Part shown: positions 22,814 through 35,343 of the stretch, one piece after another | How positions within the stretch are numbered: the stretch's first letter is position 1 | Layout: every line of letters starts with the position of its first letter | NCBI RefSeq assembly: GCF_003255815.1 | Contig: NC_037682.1 | Location: 50,617,131-50,681,130 of the forward strand | Direction: 5' to 3' | DNA length: 64,000 bases | From: Theropithecus gelada | Taxonomy: Eukaryota; Chordata; Mammalia; Primates; Cercopithecidae | Program-made: the position numbers and the translations under genes | Notes under the pieces: model-generated | What the model was told of the DNA's origin: nothing | The model's database searches: none | What the model saw: the letters and a program-made list of their open reading frames with translations, nothing else

Positions 22814-24976
22814 CTAAAAAGAAATACAGAAAAATGAGGCAGACACCTCAAAGATATTAAACTTTAATATCATTAATATCAGGTTGGAAGTACACAAACA
22901 ATGAATACCTACTATATAGTAGGCATTTTACCAGGTATTTTAGTACCTGTGAAAATAGGTTGTGATAATTTTATAAATGAGTAAACTGAAGTGCAAAGAG
23001 GTTAGGATACACCTTTCCTTCCAGCATACATGGCTAGTAAGTGAAAGGGTTATTTATCTTTAAAGTTTATCTTTGCAGACCCTGTGCTGCCTCCCAAGAG
23101 ATGTGAAGTTGATATTTTGAGGTCTATTTCATTTAATCAGAAAACCTTCTCAGATAAACTGTGAATAAAGTCATTAGGGATCTAGAGCAGGTTTCAGAAT
23201 ACATTTCTGTTGTTTAGTCATTCTGGAGTCAATGGTGATGGTGACTAAAGAAGAGGAAGCAGGAGTACTGTCCAGGGTAAGTAAGAGGCCTGCCTGTCTG
23301 AGACGGACATATCCTGGATTCCCATCCTCACACAGTGCCTGGGAGTAAAACAGAACTACGTAACAGATAAAAACACAAATCCTCTGGTTCAAATGGTGTG
23401 GAATTACTCACTTTTCCTACACTTCACTCCAGTGGAAGACCCTGAGGTACCTCCTCAGTACTCTAGGACTTTGGAATACAGACTTAAAATCAGTGGAGTA
23501 TAGAATTTCTAAAGCCTCTTCCACCTCTAAAAATAAAGCAATTCTTTAAATTATTAAATAAGCATATAATTATTTTAAAAAGCTTCTACAGCCAAGTTGT
23601 GTTAAAGGCCAGGGATAAAAATTAAAACCCTATCCCTGTTTTCATGGAGCCTACTGTGTAATGAGAAAGAAGGACAGATAGAATGAGATCTCAGGTAGGA
23701 TACATATTCTGAGAGCTTAATTGAATAGCTCTACTTATTTGTGAAAATTAGCTATAGCCTAGATTTAAGCACAGATGCATAACACTGATTATGTTTTACA
23801 CTATTTGATTTTATAAAAGCAATGGTATGATTTAAACTTTGCAATGAGCCATATAAAGGCATTTCATACCACCTGTAATACAACTTCTAAACATTATAAA
23901 TACCAAACAAAGAGTAAGCTTTAAAAACTCCCTAAGGGGTCATTTACATTTAATAATGATTTGACTAATTCATGCTCAAATGTTACAAAGACTTAACTAT
24001 GAGAACAGCTCTGTCTGTTCAGGAGGAAGTAATCTGATTCTGGGCTCAATAAAACACAATGTACAATGAGTGTCCTGTGAAGCTAGCTGACTTAATAAAC
24101 TCACAGCTAGCAAGATCAGTTTTTAAAAAAATGAGCAAGTTCAGAATTCTTTCACCATTCAAATTACCATTTGAAAATGCCAAAGAAATATAAAATGGGG
24201 GGAAAAGTCTGAATCAGTATTAGAATCTAGATATAATCACCATACTGGAAATTTCAAAGACATAGTGAAAATGAGAATGGGTACAGAAAAGCTAACCAAG
24301 TCACTGCATAAGAAGGAGAAAACCTATCTGAAGAGTAGGTGGAAGGGGTTCCCTGCTGGACCCCAGTAGATTCACAAGCTCAAAGGTGAGTGGGAGGCAA
24401 GAAAGAATCATGAAGCAGTAAGTAGGAAGCAAATGTCAACTCTACTTTAGAAGAATACTTGAAGGTAGCACAGAGAGCAGCAGACCAAGCTTAAACTGAG
24501 TAAGAAAAACCAATCAAGCAAACAGATAAAGTCTCAGCTCTTACTGCGGGGTCTTAGAAGTAGAGAAAAAAGACAGGGCCCCAGCTCATTTGGAGCTGCA
24601 ATAAACTAACATCCTTTGACTTTGTGCTAAAGCATCGTATTACCTGCTTTTTCTGGCTATAGATCCTTCTCTCTACAGTAAATACATCAATACTTTGGCA
24701 AAACAAATTAATTGGTCATAAATCTAACTTTTCACCCTCTGAGTTGGAAAGATCTGAGAAGGGGTTTAATACAAACTGACAGAATCTTAGCAAATAGTAA
24801 CACTTAAATAAGAGCAAAAAGAGAAAACCCTTCAGACATAAGAAGGACTTAGATCATACAAAGGATGAGTCTGACTAATCTGAACAAATGTCCCCTTTTA
24901 AAACATAAGAAACAGGAGGAAACATTAACAAAAAATCTAGGTCATAGCCATTATCTCATGACTAAGAAGGCACTTC

Positions 24977-25266
24977 TTTTTTTTTTTTGAGACACACGTT
25001 CTGTCGCCCAAGCTGGAGTGCAGTGGCACGATCTCGGCTCACTGCAAGCTCTGCCTTCCAGGTTCAAGCCATTCTCCAGCCTCAGTCTCCTGAGTAGCTG
25101 GGACTACAGGCGCCTGCCACCACACCCAGCTAATTTTTTGTGTTTTTTACTTGAGTCGGGGTTTCACTGTGTTAGCCAGAATGGTCTCGATCTCTTGACC
25201 TCGTGATCTGCCCGCCTCGGACTCCCAAAGTGTTGGGATTACAGGCGTGAACCACCACACCCGGCC
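24977..25266 (-). mobile_element. AluY-like element
   Basis: A minus-strand full-length Alu. The target duplication ACTAAGAAGGCA is at 24961-24972 and 25268-25279. Confidence 0.93.
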
Positions 25267-25479
25267 AACTAAGAAGGCAGGCACTTCAAGTGGAAAAGAT
25301 TAGGAAAGACTGTTCTTTTAAAAAATAATACTCCCAACTCAAAAAAATCCAGTAGAGAGATAGCAGACAAATAAGGTGCTATAGAACACAAAGCAGCTAC
25401 TTTTGTTGTTTTTTTTAATAGGGTAAAGAAATAGTCTTGATGAACAGCTGTTATCTCAGGATTCTTTTACACTGTTCTC

Positions 25480-25861
25480 GGTTTGTTCTTTTCTGTGTTT
25501 ACACTGCTATAGAGATACTACCTGAGACTAGGTAACTTATAAACGGAAGAGGTTTAATTGACTCACAGTTCCACATGGCTGGGGAAGCCTTAGGAAACTT
25601 ACAGTCACGGTGGAAGGCAAAGGAGAGGCAGGTACCTTCTTCACAAGATAGCAGGAGAAAGAGGGAGAGCACACACAGGGGAGACTACCACTTTTAAACC
25701 ATCAGATCTCGTGACAACTCCCTCACTATCATGAGAACAGCATGGGAGAACCCGCCCCCATGATCTAATCATAATCACCTCACACCAGGGCCCTGCCCCT
25801 TCACATGTGAGGACTACAATTTGAGATGAGATTTGGGTGGGGACACAGAGACAAACCATCA
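25480..25861 (-). mobile_element. MaLR (MST/THE1-type) LTR
   Basis: A minus-strand LTR. The 5' end of the element is at the right (the reverse complement of GAGATGAGATTTGGGTGGGG). Also present are AACCATCAGATCTCGTGA and the polyadenylation region. It is old, with no internal sequence attached. Confidence 0.82.
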
Positions 25862-26119
25862 GTTCTAAAATTTCTATTAATCCCTTATCTTCCTTTATCT
25901 TAGTTACCACCCTTGTTTTGCTGAAATACATTTTAAAATAACTTTCTCAGGATGGTCAAGATATGATTGTTTAAAATCACTGCATATCTGAGAATCTCGT
26001 CATTTTGCTCTTATGTAAAATGGTAGCTTAGCTGAATATAGAACTCTAACTTGAAAATAATACTCTTAGCCAGCACTTCCTATCTCCTCTCATTTTACTT
26101 CTATCCTAGCTCTTAAGTC

Positions 26120-26222
26120 ATAATCTTCTCTTTCTCTCTCTGTCGCTTGGTCTCTCTTTCTCATGCTCTGTCTCTCTCTCTCTCTCTTGCTCACACACAC
26201 ATTATTTATTTATTTATTTATT
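26120..26222. repeat. Composite (TC)n(CA)n(TTTA)n simple repeat
   Basis: CTCTCT runs are followed by CACACACA and then TTTATTTA repeats. Confidence 0.9.
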
Positions 26223-26355
26223 TTCTTGCTGTACTAGAATGTAAGTTCGATGAGAGGCAAGATTTTTCCCATGTTTTATTCAACATAACAATGCCTAAAT
26301 AGTGCCTATCCCACAATATGCACCCAATAAATACTTGAACAAATAAATGAATGAA
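26215..26355 (+). mobile_element. L2 3' end remnant
   Basis: ACTAGAATGTAAGTTCGATGAG, cut here to AGAATGTAAGTTCGATGAG, then AATAAATACTTGAACAAATA and AATGAATGAATT: the L2 3' terminus in plus orientation. Confidence 0.7.
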
Positions 26356-27034
26356 TTAATTCCCCTAGAATTTTAGAGACTTCATTCCAGTATTGTCTAG
26401 CATCTATTGTTGCTAAAAATATAATGACAGTTGAATTTTTGTTCTTTTATAGAGGTACTGTTTTCATCTTCTCAGGAATTCTTTTTTTTTTTTTTTTAAA
26501 TAAAATCTCTGGTGTTCTGAAATTTTTCCATGATGTGCTACATGTGGGGTTTGAGTATTTTTTCTCTATTCAACTTTCCTGGCACTTAGTGAGCCCCTTC
26601 AATCCAAAGACTCCCCTCTTTTTAGAACTTCCACTAGTCACATCTTGACCTAGTCCCCCATGTCTTATCTTTTCCTTCCCTGTATTTTCTTTTTATCTTC
26701 CTGGTCTATGTTCTGGGAGAGACTACCTGGACTTTTACTTCCCAAGCTTATATTGAATTTTTAAAATTTCCTGCAGTAATATTTTTAGTTTCTAAGAGCC
26801 TAACTTGTTCTCTGATGTTCCTTTATTATAGTTTCCTGTTCTTACTTTATGGATGCAGTATTTTTCAAATTCTCTGAGAATACTTTTTAAAAAAATAATT
26901 AGATGCTTCTCTATTCCCTAGATTCTCCCTGTGGTCAGTTATTCTTTCCATCTTAGCCTTTTCTTTCCAAGCTTGTGATTAATGCCATGTGTGATGATCC
27001 TTGGTTATCTGTGTATACAGAAAAATGAATTCTA

Positions 27035-27314
27035 AATCAGGTGCAGTGGCTCACGCCTGTAATCCCAGCACTTTGGGAGGCCAAGGTGGGTGGATCACGA
27101 GGTCAAGAGATCGAGACCATTCTGACCAACATGGTGAAACCCCATCTCTACTAAAAATACAAAAATTAGTTGGGCATGGTGGCATGCGCCTGTAGTTCCA
27201 GCTACTCGGGAGGCTGAGGCAGGAGAATCGCTTGAACCCTGGAGGCGGAGGTTGCAATGAGCCAAGATCGCGCCATTGCACTCCAGCCTGGCAACAGAGT
27301 GAGACCCTGTCTTA
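27035..27314 (+). mobile_element. AluY-like element with (CA)n tail
   Basis: A complete plus-strand Alu. Where the poly-A tail should be there is a (CA)n run (27315-27335). The target duplication AATGAATTCTA (27024-27034 and 27336-27346) encloses Alu and CA run together. Confidence 0.93.
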
Positions 27315-28449
27315 CACACACACACACACACACACAATGAATTCTAGATTTCAGTTGTAATTTCTCTCTGCTGTTATGTATGTTTTATTGTGGAGTGTCT
27401 CCCCTTGGGATGAATGAGTGGGAACTATATAAATGTGGATAGGGTTTGTTACCTAGCAAGTTTTGCTTTAGAATAACGGGTGCCAGCTATTAGATGTCTA
27501 GAATGAGAGAAATTTACTTTGAACTACTAATACCCACTCTAGGAACTGTTGTTACTCTCCAGGCAGTTTCCTTCAATATCTAAGAGATGAGTTTTCTGCC
27601 TGGAGGTAAACATAGGGTTGTAGTCACTCTGACTAAAGGTGTGTGTGTGCACAGAGAGAGCAAGCAGGAGCAAATGGTAACAGGAGTCTCTCTGGGGTTC
27701 CAGCTATGCTGGGTACTTTTGTTTTATCTGTCAATATTCATCCACTTTTCATTTTCCAGAAATGTTATAAAAATTTTTTTATCTGCTGGTGATAATACCT
27801 ATCATCCTCTTATTGCTCTCTGTTGTAATGAACTTCATATCTTACTATCATTTTAATGCATTCTCAGGAAGAAGGGGAAACAGATTCATGTGTTTAGTCA
27901 TCTTAATCCATATTTTGGGAGAGAAAACATTTACAAATCTCAACTTAAAACTGTGTTTCCTTTTACCCAGTCTCATAAAAATATTCCAGAAATTTTACTA
28001 TCTTCAGCACTAACCTCCATCTTTCAGCCAACTTTTCATTTGGAAACAGCTCAGAAATCTCTTAGAATCTTATTAATACTGACATTCCTCTGGGATATAC
28101 CTGGCTATATGTATCACCTTCTTTCATGTTAAGAATCCTCGTGTATCTTTCTAGCACACATTCCTTGCCATGAGAATGAAAAAGAATGCTTGACCCAGCT
28201 GGTGGTATTATATGCTACTGTCTATAACACACTGGAACTATAATATCTTTTATTAATTATGGCCTGACTAGACCCACTGAGTTTCCAAAGATGAAAGAAC
28301 CTACTTTGCTACTTAACCACATTAAGCCGTAGACTTTTACAAGGGTCCTTATCTCACAGGTGCTAGTTGAAGAAGGCCTCATAAACTTTGTTACTTTGGG
28401 AAGCACAGAATATATTTCAGAAAACCTAGGAGTACTACAGAGCAAAGAA

Positions 28450-28825
28450 TTTAGACATCCTTCAACATTCAACAAATATTTACTAAATGCTTTTTGTATG
28501 TCAAGCACTACTCTAGGTATTATGGAATAAAAGACAAAAATCCCTGCCCTTGTGGAACTTTATATTCCATTGAGGAGATACATATAAAAAACAAAGTACA
28601 TAAACAAAATATATAGTATCCTAAATGATCACTGCTATGGAAAAAAAACAGAGAAGGAACATAGTGGTATAAGGAAGAAATTTTAGATGGAAGGAGATGA
28701 CAAAATGAATATACGGATATCTAAAGGAAAAACCCTCTGGGCAGGGAGAACAGAAAGTGCAAACACTCTCAGAAAGGGACAGAGATGGTATTAGCAAGGA
28801 AGCCAGTGAGACTAGACTTGAGTCA
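28450..28825 (-). mobile_element. L2-like remnant
   Basis: The order CAACAAATATTTACTAAATG, then ATCCCTGCCCTTGTGGAACT follows the reverse complement of an L2 3' region. Confidence 0.5.
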
Positions 28826-28827
28826 GT

Positions 28828-28866
28828 AAAAAAATAAATAAATAAAAATAAAAATAAAAATAAAAA
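28828..28866. repeat. (AAATA)n simple repeat
   Basis: A-rich repeat of AAATA and AAAATA units. Confidence 0.9.
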
Positions 28867-28961
28867 GACTTAATGGGGCCAATAATGCAGGGCCTTGCAG
28901 AACATTTTATGATTGTCATTTACTAGGGGTAAGGTGAATGCCATTGGAGAGTTTACTTTTT

Positions 28962-29095
28962 TGTTTTTTTATTTGTTTTGAAACAGGGTCTCAAATGTTG
29001 CCCAGATTGATCTCAAACTCCTAGGCTCAGGCAATCCTAATGTCTCAGCCACCCAAAGCATTGAGATTACAGGTGTAAGCCACAGCACCTGGCAA
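28962..29095 (-). mobile_element. Free-monomer-like Alu fragment
   Basis: Minus-strand Alu monomer remnant (AACAGGGTCTCAAATGTTG, then TTACAGGTGTAAGCCAC), old and diverged. Confidence 0.75.
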
Positions 29096-29522
29096 GACAG
29101 TCTGGAACAGAGTGATGCAACACACTTAAACAGGGTCACATTCTGGCTGACATGTGTTGAGAACAGACTGAAGGAGAGCAGGGAACAAGCAAGGAGACTA
29201 GGTAAGAGGCTATACATTTTCACAGCTGAACTCTCTAATTCATCTCCTTTCCATTCTAGCACTTCCTATGGCTTCATCTAATGGCAATTCTTAACAATGA
29301 GAAGTTAGAAATAACATGATGATTGATATCATGTTCAGACTTCATGACTGTATTTTGATTAGGATAACAGTTGAGTACGCAACTTGTATAAGTTGCATTC
29401 ATATAACACTGTTTTAAATTATCTTCATGTGAGAGTTAACATTGGAATTCACTCATTTGTAACATCCTCGAGGGAGGATATACTTTACAAAAATGAAAGC
29501 AGTAATAAAAACAGAGTAGGCC

Positions 29523-29826
29523 GGGGCCGGCATGGTAGCTCATGCCTGTAATCCCAGCACTTTGGGAGGCCGAGGTGGGCAGATCACCTGAGGTCAGGAG
29601 TTTGAGACCTGCCTGGTCAACATGGTGAAACCCCGTCTCTACTACAAATACAGAAATTAGCTGGCATGGTGGCAGGCGCCTGTAATCCCACCTACTTGGG
29701 AGGCTGAGGCAGGAGAATCACTTGAATCCAGGCGGTGGAGGTTGCAGTGGGCCAAGATCATGTCATTGCACTCCAGCCTGGGTGACAAAGTGAGACTCCA
29801 TCACCATCTCAAAACAAAACAAAACA
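29523..29826 (+). mobile_element. AluS-like element
   Basis: Full-length plus-strand Alu with an AAAAC-rich tail, flanked by the imperfect duplication ACAGAGTAG/ACAGAGTGG. Confidence 0.9.
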
Positions 29827-29934
29827 ACAGAGTGGACTAGAACAGTAAGTAATTTCTACCTACGTGATTTCTGATTCAGGAGCTTCTCATGCCATCGGAA
29901 ACAGTATAAAACCTTCCATATGTTATCTCCTTAA

Positions 29935-30065
29935 TCATATCAGATAACTATTTTTAGGTTCAGAGGAATAAACCTTTATTTGAGGTCATACAGCTAATAA
30001 GTGGGCAATCAGAAATCTAAGACAGGACTTTTAATCTCAAGTCCAGTGCTTTTTCCACTATGCTA
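29935..30065 (-). mobile_element. MIR-like remnant
   Basis: GAGGTCATACAGCTAATAAG followed by GACTTTTAATCTCAAGTCC fits the reverse complement of a MIR core. Confidence 0.5.
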
Positions 30066-30335
30066 CTACTCCTCAGGTCTATGATTCACCAAAGGACTAG
30101 GATTTTCAAAGATTAGGATGTGCTAGGTTTGAGAGAATGGGCATCTGATTCTTACAGAATTGTATTGCAAATAAGAAAATATGTGCCACTTAGAAGGTAG
30201 TTTTTTTAAAAATAATACTTAGAAAGTGGGCAACTACTAGTACCTAGATTTACAATCATCAGAAAGTTACCTGTGGAAATCATGAGCTATTAATAAAATC
30301 TCACTGGAAAAATGAATCATATGGCCCTTTTAACC

Positions 30336-30339
<4 letters not shown>

Positions 30340-30367
<28 letters not shown>
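30340..30367. repeat. (CA)n microsatellite
   Basis: About 14 CA units. Confidence 0.92.
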
Positions 30368-30369
<2 letters not shown>

Positions 30370-30752
30370 ATTATACCCATTTACACATATACATATTCAT
30401 AGTTCCCTACATTCCTTCCCCCAACCCCGACACACATGCTCACAATTCAAGAGACTGTATCTCCTATATTTAAAAAAGTTGGAGTATATGAAAGAGATCG
30501 AAGTAAAAAAAGAAAAACAGAAAACGGCTACAGAAAATGAAAGGATCAGAGCCAAAGTTTAAACATAGAATAAAGAAGTGGGAAGTGAGATGAATTCAGC
30601 AACAGTCAGTGAGTACCTACTCTTCATAAAGCATCCAATTAGAAACACACAGATGACATTTTAGGAATCCCCAGCATAAACAAACCCAGCTACCACACAA
30701 GAATCTGCTTAAACCACAACCACACTAAATTCTACTTAAAACCATGTATTTA

Positions 30753-31044
30753 GGGCCAGGTATGATGGCTCACGCCTGTAATCCCAGCACTTTGAGAGGC
30801 CAAGGCAGATGGATCACGAGGTCAGGAGATCCAGACCATCCTGGCTAACACCGCAAAACCTCGTCTCTACTAAAAACAAAACAAAACAAAATTAGCCGAG
30901 CATGGTGGCGGGCGCCTGTAGTCCCAGCTACTTGGGAGGCTGAGGCAGGAGAATGGCAAGAAGCCAGGGGGCCAAGCTTGCAGTGAACCGAGCCACTGCA
31001 CTCCAGCCTGGGTGGCAGAGCAAGACTCCATCTCAAAAAAAAAA
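30753..31044 (+). mobile_element. AluY-like element
   Basis: Full-length plus-strand Alu with imperfect flanking repeats CATGTATTTAG and CACATATTTAG. A short internal deletion lies near CCAAGCTTGCAGTGAACC. Confidence 0.9.
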
Positions 31045-31673
31045 ACCAAACACATATTTAGTTCCAAGTCCTAATGTTTAAAGCTACTGCAATTACAGTA
31101 TCTATTTGTTGGGAACTCTTGCCTCCTCATGCAAATTGTGACCTTAAAGGAATTTTATATCTTATCAGCTATACTAGGTACAAAAATAATATACCAGAAT
31201 AATTTTTACATACATGAATATATTCAGAGATAAGAGATTTAAGGTCTGGTATTAAGGCAAATCTTTAGGGAAACAAGAGAACAACAAAAAAGATTAATAG
31301 TTCTCAACCACTATAGCTTTCTAGCCATACAATGGGCCTAACCAGGAACAGAAATCTTAAATACAGTCAGAGTTTTGTTGGTTTGATAAAAGACAAAAAT
31401 ACTGACAATAAAGGACTCTAGAATTTCACAAAACAATGAGTTATTTCAAAAACTGTTCATTATTTTCTAGTTGAAGAAGTTGATTTTCCCCCTAATTTCC
31501 TAGCACACATCACATTAATGCCATGTGTTATTATCCAATTAATTAAAATGTAGGGTCTTAAAGTCAGATGGAATGGCTATATGATTCAATTGAATAATGA
31601 TTTACAAAGGGATACACAGCATGATTGAAAATTTCAGAATTACTCTTTAAAGGTTCTGAAAAATATTTCCTAC

Positions 31674-31873
31674 CTGAGGGGCATTTGTAGCCACTAAAAA
31701 TGCATTTGTCCTCCCTGGGTGGTCATAATCATGCATGGCAGCTGCCACGTATAGAGCCATCAATTCTAATGCAGGGATGTTTGAAGACAGGCAGCCATAA
31801 CTCTCATCTGGAATAGAGCAGCTCTTCGAAGAAATATAAGCAATTCGCCCACGGTTAATTCTACCATCAGAAT
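31674..31873 (-). CDS. PDE3B: PDE3B exon 12, PDE3 insert and H-D metal site
   Basis: A 200-base exon, with acceptor TTCTCAG at the right and donor GTAGGAA at the left. Its first two bases complete the Asp codon of N-E-T-D-S-D-G-R-I-N. It contains the second half of the insertion that distinguishes PDE3 from other PDEs (S-S-K-S-C-S-I-P-D-E-S-Y-G-C-L-S-S-N). Then comes the metal-binding H-D-Y-D-H-P-G-R-T-N, codons within 31704-31733. Counting puts His821, Asp822 and His825 exactly at the human positions. Arg in I-N-R-G and Ile in S-I-P-D differ from the human protein as I recall it; both are in the insert, which tolerates change. The catalytic residues are intact. Confidence 0.97.
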
Positions 31874-32927
31874 CTGAGAAAAAATAAATTGCAAAATAAA
31901 CCAGCATTAGCACACAAATTACTCACAATTTTGCTACGGAGGGGATTCTCATGGGTAATACGATTACTTATTTTATTTGCTGATTTAAGTAAGAACTAAA
32001 ATCTATGAACTTAAAAGAGTATATTATTCCCAACTTAAAATGTTAGTAGAGAGAAACAGTGTTAAATCTGACCCTGAAGTTGCTTACTTTACAAGACATG
32101 ATAGGATTCTCACACCAGTTTGATGCTGTCTTACTCAGGCAAATAATAATTTTAAAAACCTCTGATTTTCTAAATATTTGCTATTTAATGACTAGATAGA
32201 TATAATGGCCAGGGCATATAACAGAAAAAGGCAATACTAGAGAATAAAATTTGATGAAAACATTACAAAGATTTAGGAATTTAATATCTTACCAAACTAA
32301 GCTTCTCTACATAGATGCTTTTCAAATCTCATCCAGGAAGATTACATTTCATTTGTAGCCCTAACTACAACTCCTTATCTCCCTTTTGTTTTCTTTCATG
32401 AAGCTCCATATAATATAATGGAATAAAAAATGATGGAAAATGAAAAGGCATGGAAAACTGGGGAACATCTCAGTCAACATAAGTCTATTTTTATCCTCTT
32501 AGAAACAACACGTTCACTATCCATACTGTGCTTTTGGTGTCTTAATATCTTGCCATTGATTTCTTCTTTTTTCTATTTTGGTGGCTTTATCTATCTAGAT
32601 GATCATTCTATTATTTTTGCGAAAGAAATCTGTAAAAAGTATAAGGAAAAAGAAACTATATTTAAAGTAGACACATAAAACCACAGATACTAGGTACAAA
32701 GTTTCCTTGGTTGTATTCATTGGGGGAACCTAGAAATAATGTTCCAGCTTGTTAAAGTCCAAAAGAATTATTTAATCCTATTTTAGTTGACTCAATATAA
32801 CCATCACAAGAATTTTTTAACATGACTTTAATATACTAGTGACAACTGTAAATATACCTCATTATTTTCATACTATTTATAATCTGTACCAAAATTAAGT
32901 TTTGGAACAGCCCACGCTAGAGCATTT

Positions 32928-33115
32928 TTTTTTTTAATTTATGTTTTTAAAGATAGGGTCTTGCTATCATGCCCAGGTTGGAGTGCAGCAGCTAGCTATT
33001 CATAGGTCCAATCGTGATAGTACACTATACCCTCAAATTCTTCACCTCAGTTGACCTGCCCTCAGCCACCTGAGTAGCTTAGACTGGAGTTAGGTACCAC
33101 CACACCGGCTTAGAG
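32928..33115 (-). mobile_element. Old Alu-like fragment
   Basis: Minus-strand diverged Alu: GATAGGGTCTTGCTATC, GGTTGGAGTGCAGCAG, CACCTGAGTAGCTTAGACTG. Probably AluJ or a monomer precursor. Confidence 0.7.
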
Positions 33116-33504
33116 GTATTTTTAAAATAATTATAAAAAGTAAACATGAGGCAGTTAAATCTATGCATAATGATATATGTAAGTAATCAAATTTCTAGTA
33201 AGACTTTAAATATCAATACAGAGTCAATAATTTGAATTTTCCTATGTGATACACATTCTGGATTTTCCCTACAATTTTAAAATATATTTTAAAACTCAAA
33301 AATGGCAAAAGATTTCCTTTTAAATTCAATAATTACTTGGAATTTATATATTAGGATCTTAAAACATTAGCTTATATATGTTTCAAAAAAAACAGTATGA
33401 AAAACAACACAGTTGGCAAGGGCAATGAAACATAACTATTTTGAATCCCATTTATTCACTTCATTTCAGAAAACTGTGATTTTAAAAATTTGCTGACACA
33501 TTTA

Positions 33505-33880
33505 AAAGGAGGCCTCAGTAAAAGACATCCAGATTAGAAATGAAGATGCAAAACTATCTTTATTCACAGATGGCCTAATCTCATATATGTAGGAAATCCC
33601 AAGAAATCTACTGAAAATCTATTAGAACTAATAAATTAGTTCATCAAGTTAGCAGGGAACAAGATAAATATGCAAAGACCAATTGCATTTCTACATACTT
33701 AGCAACAAACAAAAAAATGACATTTTTCAGAGAAACAGAAAAAACAATCCTAAAATTCATATGGCACCACAAAAGGATTCCAAGTAGCCAAAGCAATCTT
33801 GAGCAAAAAGAACAAAGCTGGAGGCATCAGACTACCTGATTTCAAAATCTATTACAAAGCAATAGTAATCAAAATAGCAT
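33505..33880 (+). mobile_element. Old L1 ORF2 fragment, left part
   Basis: Plus-strand L1 ORF2 sequence (AAAACTATCTTTATTCACAG; GACATTTTTCAGAGAAACAG; AAGAACAAAGCTGGAGGCAT) with several in-frame stops. It resumes after the Alu at 34197. Confidence 0.8.
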
Positions 33881-34186
33881 GGGCCAGGCATGGTGGCTCA
33901 TGCCTATAATCCCACCACTTTGGGAGGCCAAAGCAGGTGGATCACTTGAGTTCAGGAGTTCGAGAACAGCCTGAGAAACATGGTGAAACCCCATCTCTAT
34001 AAAAAAAATACAAAAAAAAAAAAAAAGTTAGCAGCCATGATGGCATGCACCTGTACTCCCAGTTACTCAGGAGGCTGAGGTGGGAGGATGGCTTGAGCCC
34101 AGGAAGCAGAAGTTTCAGTGAGCTGAGATCATGCCACTGCACTCCAGCCTGGGTGACAGGGCCAGACCCTGTCTCAAAAACAAACA
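33881..34186 (+). mobile_element. AluS-like element inside L1
   Basis: Full-length plus-strand Alu with a CAAACAAACAAAC tail. The flanks AATAGCATGG and AACAGCATGG are the duplicated L1 target. Confidence 0.88.
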
Positions 34187-34260
34187 AACAAACAAAAAAC
34201 AGCATGGTACCAGCACAAAAACAGGTATTTCAACCAATGGAAGAGAATATCACATAATGG
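34187..34260 (+). mobile_element. Old L1 ORF2 fragment, right part
   Basis: CAGCATGGTACCAGCACAAA continues the L1 frame broken by the Alu. The right end is unclear. Confidence 0.6.
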
Positions 34261-34810
34261 CATCAGTTCAAAGAACAACTCACATCTTGTGGGACAGTAC
34301 TCTAGTTCCACAAAATATTTATGCCTAGCAGGAACCCCATCTGAGTCTTAAAGATGTCATTCTACCATTCTCTCAGGTCTGATGTAGACTGATAAGGTTC
34401 ATGGAAAGATTAGTAAACTCTGTGGGCATAAGTCCATTGCCACAATTTGCAGAAAAATTAGTTTTTTGATCAGATGCAATACTACCTATAATAACCTGAT
34501 GGTAAATAAGGCATTAAGTAAGTTCAAGGATGGCGATGGTGAAGCACTACAGACAATGAAGATAAATCCACATCCACAATAAGTGAGAACAAAAGCTGTC
34601 TCTTCCATAAAGGAAAGGGTCCAATGCAATCACCCTACCACCACCCAAATGTCTGGATGTTCCCTCAGGGAATGGTGCCTTATTAAGGACTCACCATTGG
34701 TCTCTCTTACTGGAGAGCAAGGCACTCAGCAGAGGCCTGAGCCAGGTGAGCTGTAGAGAAGAAGCCCATGGTATTTAGCCCATACATAATATCTCTATTC
34801 TTTCCATCTT

Positions 34811-35203
34811 AGGGATATGTTTTGCTGTGTTCCCACCCAAAATCTCATCTTGAATTGTAACCCTATAATCCCCACATGTCAAGGGTGGGACTAAGGGTAG
34901 AGGTAACCAGATCATGGGGGCAGTTTTCTCCAGGCTGTTCTCATAATAGTGAGTCTCACAAGATCTGACGGTTTTATAAGCATCTGGCATTTCCCCTGCT
35001 TGCATTTCTCCTTTCTGCCATCCTGTGAAGAAGGTGCTTTTCTTCCCCTTCACCTTTTAGCCATGATTGTTAAGTTTCCTGAGGCCTCTCCAGTCATGCC
35101 TCCTGCACAGCCTGCAGAATTGTGACTCAATTAAGCCTCTTTCCTTCATAAATTACTCAGTCTCAGGTATTTCCTTATAGCAATGTCAGAACGCACTAAC
35201 ACA
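34811..35203 (+). mobile_element. MaLR (MST-type) LTR
   Basis: A plus-strand LTR with CCACCCAAAATCTCATCTTG, GATCATGGGGGCAGTTTTC and a CACTAACACA 3' end. Open frames in it are not genes. Confidence 0.82.
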
Positions 35204-35343
35204 CTTAGCTGTTGCGTGCATAAACCCACGGAATAAGAACTCCAGTACATAGGGAAAGAGACTGATAGCTATAAGATAAGAGATCATTTTGCCCACCTGA
35301 TCATTGAGAGCCTTCTTTGCAGTGAATGGCCTTTGGTAAGTAT

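Larger units (their letters stand above)
22814..31673 (-). other. PDE3B: PDE3B intron 12
   Basis: An 8.9-kb intron with several Alus, a MaLR LTR, L2 and MIR remnants and microsatellites, listed separately. A MIR-like minus remnant lies at about 22900-23030. No feature is seen in 23090-24960, 26360-27020, 27350-28440 or 31050-31670. Confidence 0.75.
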
